NCBI GenBank assembly: GCA_051960855.1
Contig: JBQCDV010000010.1
Span: forward strand, 1 to 10,056
DNA length: 10,056 bases
Source: JBQCDV01 sp051960855
Lineage (GTDB): Bacteria; Actinomycetota; Actinomycetes; JAJZTN01
Direction: 5' to 3'
This document shows positions 5,034 to 10,056 of this stretch, piece by piece; positions within the stretch are counted from its first letter, which is position 1, and every line of letters starts with the position of its first letter. The notes under the pieces were generated by a model. The model was given only the letters and a program-made list of their open reading frames with translations. It had not been told where the DNA came from and ran no database searches. The position numbers and the translations under genes were made by a program.

Positions 5034-5582
5034 GTGGCTACGGCGCTCGACGGGGACGGCCTGCTCAACGGGGACGGCCGGTCCGAGGGTCTGCCGCAGG
5101 AGGTTGTCGTGCACGGCGCTGATGCAGCCGAGGTCGCCGCAGAGGCCGACCTGGCAGCGTTGTCGGCCGCGCTCCGCTCCAGCGGCTACCGCGTGACACC
5201 GCAGCGTCAGCTCGTCCTCGAGGCGGTCGTCGAGCTGGGCCACGGCACTCCCGACACGATCGCGGCCGCGGTGGCCGCCAAGGTCCCGGGAATCAGCCTC
5301 TCAACCGTCTACCGCACGCTCGAGGTCCTGGAGGACATCGGTGCGGTCCGGCATGCCCATCTTGGTCACGGGGCTCCGACGTACCACCCGGCCGACGCAC
5401 CCCACCACCTGCACCTGGTGTGCCGCAGCTGCGACTGGGTCGGCGAAGTGCCGGTCGAGACGGCCGGACCGCTGACGAGCCAGTTGCAGGACGAGCGGGG
5501 CTTCGTCACCGACCTCGCCCACTTCGCCCTCTACGGCACGTGCGCCGCCTGCGCGGCGGCCGCGAGCAGCGATCCGAGCTGA
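5034..5582 (+). CDS. nur: Fur-family metal-dependent repressor, probably Nur-like
   Basis: This 182-residue protein is a Fur-family DNA-binding repressor. After a 38-residue N-terminal extension, the winged helix runs from about 39 to 105 with RVTPQRQLVLEAV (53-65) and the recognition helix ISLSTVYRTLEVLEDIG (87-103). The metal region has HAHLGHGAPTYH (107-118), HHLHLVC (124-130) and His163 (HFALYG), plus CRSC (130-133) and CAAC (170-173), which could bind structural zinc. The spacing closely follows Streptomyces Nur, a nickel-responsive repressor of superoxide dismutase and nickel uptake. Zur or Fur activity cannot be excluded. The start at 5034 rests on TAAACT 7 bases upstream and coding-like base composition. 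An in-frame GTG at 5109 with AGGAGG (5098-5103) would give 157 residues. Confidence 0.85.
   Translation: MATALDGDGLLNGDGRSEGLPQEVVVHGADAAEVAAEADLAALSAALRSSGYRVTPQRQLVLEAVVELGHGTPDTIAAAVAAKVPGISLSTVYRTLEVLEDIGAVRHAHLGHGAPTYHPADAPHHLHLVCRSCDWVGEVPVETAGPLTSQLQDERGFVTDLAHFALYGTCAACAAAASSDPS
5050..5079 (+). repeat. 12-base direct repeat at the 5' end of the Fur-family gene
   Basis: ACGGGGACGGCC occurs at 5050-5061 and again at 5068-5079, an 18-base period that keeps the frame and encodes GDG twice. It lies in the N-terminal extension absent from typical family members, or in the 5' leader if translation starts at 5109. Confidence 0.75.
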
Positions 5583-5604
5583 TGACCACCCGAGGGAGGC
5601 TGAG

Positions 5605-6636
5605 ATGACCGACGTCCTCGTGACCGACGGTCCGGACGCCGGACTCGTGTGGCACGGCGGCGACCCGCTGCGCGAGCAGCGCCTGCTGTCGCAGGGCGAG
5701 GGACTCGTCCGGCTGGGGAACCGGGGAGTTCTCCGCATCGAGGGGCCGGACCGCCTCACCTGGCTGCACTCCCTGACCACCCAGCATCTGACCGCCCTGC
5801 CGCCTGCCGCCGGCAGCGAGGCGCTCGTTCTGAGCCCGCACGGCCACGTGGAGCACCATCTGCGTCTCGTCGATGACGGAGCGGCGGTGTGGGCCACCGT
5901 CGAGCCCGGCACTCTGCCGGCCTTGCTGGACTACCTGCAGAAGATGCGCTTCTGGTCCCAGGTGGAGCTGACCGACGTGACCGACGAGGTCGAGTCGGTG
6001 TGGGTGCCGGCGCCGGACCATCCGCTGGTCGCGTTGGCCACCGAGCGCGGGCTGCCCGTCATCGCCACCGCCGAGCCTGCGCTGGCCGCGGTGACGTCCG
6101 CGCCGCTCGGCGTGCTGCCCGGTGCCGAGCTCCTGCTGCCACGCGCGCAGGTCGAAGCGCTCACATCCGGTGTACCCCGCGCCGGCGTCTGGGCGCGGGA
6201 GGCGCTGCGCGTGGCCGCCGGCGTCCCGCGGCTCGGACTCGAGACCGACCACCGGACGATTCCCCACGAGGTGGGCTGGATCGGCACCGCCGTGCACCTG
6301 GACAAGGGCTGCTACCGCGGCCAGGAGACCGTGGCGCGGGTGCACAACCTCGGCCGCCCCCCGCGGCGGCTCACCCTGCTGCACCTCGACGGCAGCGACA
6401 ACGTGCTTCCCGGGCACGGGGACGAGGTGGTGCTCGACGCCTCGTCGCGCGTGGTCGGTTTCGTCGGGACGGCCGTGCAGCACTTCGAACTCGGACCGGT
6501 CGCCCTGGCGCTGGTCAAGCGGTCGGTGCCTGTCGACCAGCCGGTGCTCGTCCGTGGGGTGACCGCGACGCAGGAGGTCGTCGGCAGCGTCGACGAGGGC
6601 GGCGCGCTCACGGGCCGCCCGAGCGGGGCCCGGTGA
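5605..6636 (+). CDS. ygfZ: YgfZ/GcvT-fold folate-binding protein for Fe-S cluster maintenance
   Basis: This 343-residue protein has the aminomethyltransferase-like fold of YgfZ, a tetrahydrofolate-dependent protein that helps build or repair certain iron-sulfur clusters (known from E. coli YgfZ and mitochondrial Iba57). The signature KGCYRGQE lies at 234-241 with the essential Cys236. Other family marks are LRIEGPDRLTWLHSLTTQHL (43-62), LSPHGHVEHHLRL (76-88), and REALRVAAGVPRLGLETDHRTIPHE (198-222). It is not GcvT itself, which lacks the KGCYxGQE loop. A GGGAGG site (5594-5599) lies 5 bases before the ATG. The gene begins 22 bases after the Fur-family stop, so the two probably share a transcript. 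Confidence 0.92.
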   Translation: MTDVLVTDGPDAGLVWHGGDPLREQRLLSQGEGLVRLGNRGVLRIEGPDRLTWLHSLTTQHLTALPPAAGSEALVLSPHGHVEHHLRLVDDGAAVWATVEPGTLPALLDYLQKMRFWSQVELTDVTDEVESVWVPAPDHPLVALATERGLPVIATAEPALAAVTSAPLGVLPGAELLLPRAQVEALTSGVPRAGVWAREALRVAAGVPRLGLETDHRTIPHEVGWIGTAVHLDKGCYRGQETVARVHNLGRPPRRLTLLHLDGSDNVLPGHGDEVVLDASSRVVGFVGTAVQHFELGPVALALVKRSVPVDQPVLVRGVTATQEVVGSVDEGGALTGRPSGAR

Positions 6637-6663
6637 CGGCAGCCGCCATGGCACCATGCACGC

Positions 6664-7548
6664 ATGTCCGCCGACAGTGACCGTCCCGTCCTCCCCGCCC
6701 CCCGGGTCGGCTCGACGCTGATCACGGTCGCACCGACGGGGGCGGAGTCGTCGAAGGCCGACGTTCCCGCGCTGCCGGTCACCCTCGATGAGTTGGTCGA
6801 CACCGCGGTCGCCTGCGAGGCGGCGGGCGCCGCCGTGATCCACGTCCACATCCGCGGGGCCGACACCCGCCCCACGCTCGACCTCGGCCGCCTGCGCGAG
6901 ACCGTCGCCGCCCTCCGCGAGAAGACCAGCCTCGTCGTTCAGCTCTCGACCGGCGGCGCGGTCACGGACCCCTACGCCGACCGACTGCGCGTCCTCGACG
7001 CCGAGCCCGACAGCTGCTCGCTGACCTGCGGCACCGTCAACTTCGGCGACGACGTCTTCCTCAACTCCTGGCCGTTCATGCGCGAGCTCTACCAGGAGAC
7101 GATCGCGCGAGAGGTCGTCCCCGAGTTCGAGCTGTTCGACCTCGGCCACGTCGCCGCGCTCAACCGGCTGCTCGACACCTACGGCGCCCCCTACGGTGGC
7201 CGCGTCCACGCCGACCTCGTGATGGGAGTCCCGGGGGGGATGCCCGGCACGGCACAGGCGGTAGTCGCTGCCGTCGCCGCGCTGCCTGCGGGAGCGAGCT
7301 GGGCAGCGACAGGCATCGGCCGAACGACGCTGTCCGTGGCCCTCGCCGCCCTCAGTGCGGGAGGTCACCTGCGCGTCGGCATGGAGGACACCGTGACCTT
7401 TGCGAAGGGCCAGCCGGTGCGCGACAACGCACAGCTCGTCGAGCGGGCCGCGACGCTGGCCACCATCGCGCAGCGGCCACCGATGTCCGTTGCCGAAGCG
7501 CGGGGATTTCTCGGCGTGAAGGATCGCAGCGTGGAAGGGCAGTCATGA
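6664..7548 (+). CDS. DUF849/BKACE family beta-keto acid cleavage enzyme
   Basis: This 294-residue TIM-barrel protein belongs to DUF849, the beta-keto acid cleavage enzyme family typified by Kce of lysine fermentation. Such enzymes condense a beta-keto acid with acetyl-CoA and cleave it to acetoacetate and a new CoA ester. Visible marks are ITVAPTGAESSK (20-31), the zinc-binding HVH (His60, His62) after GAAVIHVHIRG, QLSTGG (93-98), CGTVNFGDD (122-130), ELFDLGHV (156-163) and LRVGMEDT (236-243), with Glu241 as the third zinc ligand. Members act on widely different keto acids, so the substrate is unknown. No ribosome-binding site is obvious; a weak CACCAT 6 bases before the ATG might be a leaderless -10. 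The gene overlaps rsiG in ATGA. Confidence 0.88.
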   Translation: MSADSDRPVLPAPRVGSTLITVAPTGAESSKADVPALPVTLDELVDTAVACEAAGAAVIHVHIRGADTRPTLDLGRLRETVAALREKTSLVVQLSTGGAVTDPYADRLRVLDAEPDSCSLTCGTVNFGDDVFLNSWPFMRELYQETIAREVVPEFELFDLGHVAALNRLLDTYGAPYGGRVHADLVMGVPGGMPGTAQAVVAAVAALPAGASWAATGIGRTTLSVALAALSAGGHLRVGMEDTVTFAKGQPVRDNAQLVERAATLATIAQRPPMSVAEARGFLGVKDRSVEGQS

Positions 7549-8147
7549 GCGCACCCATCCCCGGAGGCCGGCGCCGGATCGACCGTGTGCTCGCGCCCGG
7601 TTTCGCCGACGAGCTCGGCTCGCTGTCGCTTGAGGAGCTGCGCGAGCGCCGCGACGACGCCACCCAGGAGGAAGTCGACCTCTCCTACGCCCGGCGCCTC
7701 CTGCAGGGACGCCTCGACCTGCTGCGTGCCGAGACCGCTCGCCGCGGCGCCGCGCCAGGCGCTCCGGCGGCGGGGCCCGCTTCCGACGGCGGCAGCACGA
7801 CCGGGGCGGCGGCCAGCCGTGACGAAGCGCTCGTGGCGCGTCTCACCGCGATTCTCACCGACGACCACGACGACGCACCGCGTGGCCTCGGCCGTCACCT
7901 CGACGTCGAGCCCAGCCGGGTGGGCGAGCATCAGCGCGCGGCGGAGGCGGCCGTCGCGGACCTGTCGGTCTCCGACCCCTCCGCGCTCGACGATGCCGGC
8001 CTGGCTGCGGCCGTCGAGCGGTTCGAGGGGCTGGAGCGGGGGGTCTCCGACCTGCGCCACCAGGTGCAGCGGGTCGTGGACGCCATTCACGCCGAGGTCG
8101 GCAACCGCCTCGGCGGCGGCGTCTCCGTCAGCGAGGACAGCCTGTGA
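7545..8147 (+). CDS. rsiG: RsiG, c-di-GMP-binding anti-sigma factor (AmfC family)
   Basis: This 200-residue protein matches RsiG (formerly AmfC), which with c-di-GMP sequesters the sporulation/flagellar-type sigma factor WhiG in Streptomyces. The conserved start region is RRIDRVLAPGFADELGSLSLEELRERRDDA (10-39). The c-di-GMP signature E-x3-S-x2-R-x3-Q-x3-D is present twice and intact: Glu43, Ser47, Arg50, Gln54, Asp58 in the first helix, and Glu164, Ser168, Arg171, Gln175, Asp179 in the second. The helices should form an antiparallel coiled coil. An Ala/Gly/Ser-rich linker (68-91) separates them. Both neighbours overlap it (ATGA before, GTGA after). No whiG or diguanylate cyclase gene is in the window, so the sigma partner must lie elsewhere. 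Confidence 0.9.
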   Translation: MSAPIPGGRRRIDRVLAPGFADELGSLSLEELRERRDDATQEEVDLSYARRLLQGRLDLLRAETARRGAAPGAPAAGPASDGGSTTGAAASRDEALVARLTAILTDDHDDAPRGLGRHLDVEPSRVGEHQRAAEAAVADLSVSDPSALDDAGLAAAVERFEGLERGVSDLRHQVQRVVDAIHAEVGNRLGGGVSVSEDSL

Positions 8148-9175
8148 GCTCTCCCACCGTGCCGACCGGGCCGACCGGGCCGACCGTGCCGGCCGTGCCC
8201 ACCGTGCCGGCAGCTGCCCCTGTGCTGGCTGAGGTGGAGCGCTCGGGCTTCGTCGAGAGCCGGCACCGCGGCGCGGCAGTGGCGCTCGAGCCGAACGGCG
8301 ATCCCGTGGTGGCTCTCGGAGACGTCCGTGTGCCGATGTTCCCGCGGTCCTCGAACAAGCCCATGCAGGCAGTCGGCATGCTGCGTGCCGGGCTCGACCT
8401 CGACGGCGAGCTGCTCGCGCTCGCCAGTGCCAGCCACTCGGGAGAGGCCTTCCATCTCGAGGGCGTGCGCCGGATCCTCGACCGCGCGGGCCTGGGCGTG
8501 GACGCCCTGCAGACACCGCCCGACCTGCCGGTCGACGAGCAGGAGCGGGAGGCTGTGTTGGCCCGCGGGGATGTGGCCAGCTCGCTGTACATGAACTGCT
8601 CTGGCAAGCACGCCGCCATGCTGCTCACCGCGGTGCGCGCGGGCGCGGACCCGGGCACCTACCGCAGCATCGACAACGCCGTTCAGGTCTCGATCCGCGA
8701 CGCGCTCGAGGACCTGTCAGGAGAGCCGGTGACGGCAATCGGGGTCGACGGCTGCGGAGCGCCCCTGATGGCCATCAGCACGCTCGGGCTGGCGCGAGCC
8801 TTCTCGCGCATCGCCACCGCCGCCGACGACACCCCCGAGGGGCGCGTGGCGCGGGCGATGCGTGAGCACCCGCAGTGGGTGAGCGGGACGCGCCGGGACG
8901 ACACCCTGCTCATGCAGGGCGTGCCGGGACTGATCGCCAAGGCCGGCGCAGAGGGTGTCTACGCCGCGGCGCTGCCCGACGGTCGCGCCGCCGCCTTGAA
9001 GATCGAGGACGGCTCGCAGCGACCGCGTCCCGTGGTCATGGCGGCGTTGCTCCACGCCCTCGGCGTCGAGGCGGACATCGTGCGGCAGCAGGCGACCACG
9101 CCCGTGCTGGGACACGGTGAGCCGGTCGGGGTGGTCCGGGCCGCGCGCGAGCTGCTCGAAGCCGCGCGGCGCTGA
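8144..9175 (+). CDS. type II L-asparaginase (Rhizobium etli/pfam06089 family)
   Basis: This 343-residue protein belongs to the Asparaginase_II family (pfam06089), unrelated in fold to E. coli AnsA/AnsB, and should hydrolyse L-asparagine to aspartate and ammonia in the cytoplasm. PVLAEVERSGFVESRHRGA opens the domain (26-44). The active-site SxxK is Ser69/Lys72 in RSSNKPMQ, and SASHSGE spans 95-101. Cys152 and Lys155 (NCSGKH) and Cys204 (DGCGAP) match the metal-binding Cys-Lys-Cys set of R. etli ReAV; Lys266 may be the second catalytic lysine. A Pro/Thr/Val repeat precedes the domain. GTG 8144 is chosen for its GTGA overlap with rsiG and a GAGGA upstream; GTG 8222 would give the usual length. 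Releasing ammonia suits a neighbourhood containing glnR. Confidence 0.9.
   Translation: MSSPTVPTGPTGPTVPAVPTVPAAAPVLAEVERSGFVESRHRGAAVALEPNGDPVVALGDVRVPMFPRSSNKPMQAVGMLRAGLDLDGELLALASASHSGEAFHLEGVRRILDRAGLGVDALQTPPDLPVDEQEREAVLARGDVASSLYMNCSGKHAAMLLTAVRAGADPGTYRSIDNAVQVSIRDALEDLSGEPVTAIGVDGCGAPLMAISTLGLARAFSRIATAADDTPEGRVARAMREHPQWVSGTRRDDTLLMQGVPGLIAKAGAEGVYAAALPDGRAAALKIEDGSQRPRPVVMAALLHALGVEADIVRQQATTPVLGHGEPVGVVRAARELLEAARR
8153..8206 (+). repeat. 9-bp tandem repeat encoding Pro-Thr-Val/Gly units
   Basis: Six consecutive 9-base units (variants of CCGACCGTG and CCGACCGGG) encode PTV, PTG, PTG, PTV, PAV and PTV at residues 4-21 of the asparaginase. Copies differ by one or a few bases. The tract lies outside the conserved domain. 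Confidence 0.9.
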
Positions 9176-9181
9176 GCCTTC

Positions 9182-9616
9182 ATGCGCGCCGTCGTCCAGC
9201 GCGTCCTGCGGGCGCAGGTGCGAGTCGCAGGCGAGGTCGTAGGAGACCAACCCGGACCGGGGCTCCTGGTTCTCGTCGGCGTGACCCATAGTGACGACGA
9301 CGCGACGGCTGCGGCGCTGGCCGACAAAGTCGCCGACCTGCGCATCTTCGGTGACAGCCGCGACGAGCGGTCCGCTGCTGATCTCGGCCTCGGAGTGACC
9401 GTCGTCAGTCAGTTCACGCTCTACGGTGACGCCCGCAAGGGGCGCCGCCCCACGTGGGCAGCCGCGGCGCCGCGGCCTGTCGCCGAGCCGCTGGTCGAAG
9501 CCGTCGTCGCCCGGCTCGTCGAACGCGGTGTACCCGTCGCCACGGGGCGCTTCGGTGCCGACATGCAGGTCGACCTGGTCAACGACGGCCCTGTCACCAT
9601 CCTGCTCGAGCTGTAG
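9182..9616 (+). CDS. dtd: D-aminoacyl-tRNA deacylase
   Basis: This 144-residue protein is Dtd, which removes D-amino acids (and glycine from mischarged tRNA-Ala) from tRNAs as a proofreading step in translation. It starts MRAVVQRVLRAQVRV as the family does, carries the active-site SQFTLYGD at 76-83, and the cross-subunit Gly-cisPro motif at 136-137 in NDGPVT. Length is normal for the family (about 145). The segment SRDERSAADLGLGV (59-72) lacks the usual MN of the family's loop, a small divergence. The ATG lies 6 bases after the asparaginase stop with no clear ribosome-binding site, so it is probably translated by coupling. It ends 50 bases from the convergent mscL gene. Confidence 0.95.
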   Translation: MRAVVQRVLRAQVRVAGEVVGDQPGPGLLVLVGVTHSDDDATAAALADKVADLRIFGDSRDERSAADLGLGVTVVSQFTLYGDARKGRRPTWAAAAPRPVAEPLVEAVVARLVERGVPVATGRFGADMQVDLVNDGPVTILLEL

Positions 9617-9666
9617 CCCAGTGCGGCTGTTGTCGCGCTGCCGACCATGCGAGCAGGACTGCGTCC

Positions 9667-10056
9667 TCACCCGGCCGGAGTTGCAGCGACCTCGCGAGTG
9701 CAGAACGCGCAGACAGCCGCGCTGTGCGGAATCGACGACAGGCAGTGCGGGCACGTCTGCGTAGGCGCCGGCTGCGCAGGCTCCGGCCGGAAGCGCTCCA
9801 GCAGCTTGCTGAAGGGCACGACGACGAGGAAGTAGACGACGGCAGCGATGATGACGAACGAGATCAGAGCGTTGAGGAACTTGCCGTACTGGAACTTCGA
9901 CCCGTTGATCGTGAAGATCAGGTTGCTGAAGTCAGGCTGACCGCCGATCGCGGCGATCAAAGGGGTGAAGAGGTCCTCGACGAGCGCGGTCACGACCGAG
10001 CCGAACGCTGCGCCGATGACGACCGCGACCGCCAGGTCGACGAGGTTGCCGCGCAA
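9667..10056 (-). CDS. mscL: large-conductance mechanosensitive channel MscL, N-terminus outside window
   Basis: The visible 129 residues cover nearly all of MscL, the inner-membrane channel that opens at high membrane tension to release solutes on osmotic downshock. The first visible codon (TTG) reads as Leu in the family's RGNLVDLAVAVVIGAAFG first helix, so about ten N-terminal residues lie beyond the edge. A periplasmic loop with FTINGSKFQYGKFLN leads to the second helix (about 60-82), ending VVVPFSKLLERFR. After a Pro/Ala linker, a zinc-ribbon-like tail has CPHC (102-105) and CAFC (116-119), replacing the charged helix of E. coli MscL. The gene converges with dtd; a 5-bp AGGAC/GTCCT stem (9655-9667) at the junction is too weak to call a terminator. 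Confidence 0.93.
   Translation of the reverse strand: MRGNLVDLAVAVVIGAAFGSVVTALVEDLFTPLIAAIGGQPDFSNLIFTINGSKFQYGKFLNALISFVIIAAVVYFLVVVPFSKLLERFRPEPAQPAPTQTCPHCLSSIPHSAAVCAFCTREVAATPAG

Noticed and set aside
5506..7368. Long open frame of 620 codons on the minus strand
   Set aside because: It runs antisense to ygfZ and the DUF849 gene, both with strong family motifs. It is Arg/Gly/His/Val-rich with no recognisable domain, as expected of mirror frames in high-GC DNA.
8153..8206. CRISPR-like or intergenic repeat array
   Set aside because: The units are 9 bp, contiguous without spacers and in frame within a gene, so this is a coding tandem repeat.
7365..8516. 383-codon minus-strand frame across DUF849, rsiG and asparaginase
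   Set aside because: Antisense shadow with no domain; the plus-strand genes carry catalytic or binding motifs throughout.
9655..9667. Terminator hairpin between dtd and mscL
   Set aside because: Only 5 base pairs with a 3-base loop and no U-tract; expected by chance.

Overview
The window is a dense, vertically inherited-looking piece of chromosome from a high-GC actinomycete. Evidence: very high GC at third codon positions, ATGA/GTGA stop-start overlaps, GTG starts, candidate leaderless promoters, and lineage-specific genes (a GlnR-type orphan response regulator, SseC/DUF1416, an RsiG-type c-di-GMP-binding anti-sigma factor). The species cannot be told from the sequence. From memory, the gene set resembles the Streptomyces coelicolor neighbourhood running from glnR through the cysA sulfurtransferase and nur to amfC/rsiG, here in compact form. 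No phage, transposon, CRISPR, tRNA or rRNA was seen.

Layout. Bases 1-154 hold extreme G/C tracts with two hairpins and strong G-quadruplex potential, just past the glnR stop. glnR (155-937, minus strand) is divergent from a two-gene unit of alpha/beta hydrolase (1090-1935) and MoaD-like sulfur carrier (1932-2207). A 24-codon leader peptide (2229-2303) with a leaderless-type promoter and hairpins precedes a sulfur operon: thiosulfate sulfurtransferase (2478-3419) and SseC/DUF1416 (3416-3766). A second leaderless-type promoter, overlapping the sseC stop codon, precedes a 33-residue membrane peptide (3776-3877) and a nitrobindin-like heme protein (3880-4380). An orphan acidic protein (4577-4840) follows, then a perfect 18-bp hairpin.

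A third leaderless-type promoter drives a Fur-family regulator, probably Nur-like (5034-5582), followed closely by YgfZ (5605-6636). Next come three genes joined by 4-base overlaps: a DUF849/BKACE enzyme (6664-7548), an RsiG homologue carrying two intact c-di-GMP signature motifs (7545-8147) and a type II L-asparaginase (8144-9175). D-aminoacyl-tRNA deacylase (9182-9616) follows at once. On the minus strand at the right edge is the 3' portion of an MscL channel with a zinc-ribbon tail; its N-terminus lies outside the window.

Themes are nitrogen control and asparagine breakdown, sulfur transfer, metal- and redox-linked homeostasis, and c-di-GMP control of a sigma factor. I see no wholly unknown multi-gene system. 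The items most worth following up are the leader peptide/attenuator of the sulfur operon, the complete RsiG double motif inside a metabolic operon, the small membrane peptide, and the G/C-tract region after glnR.
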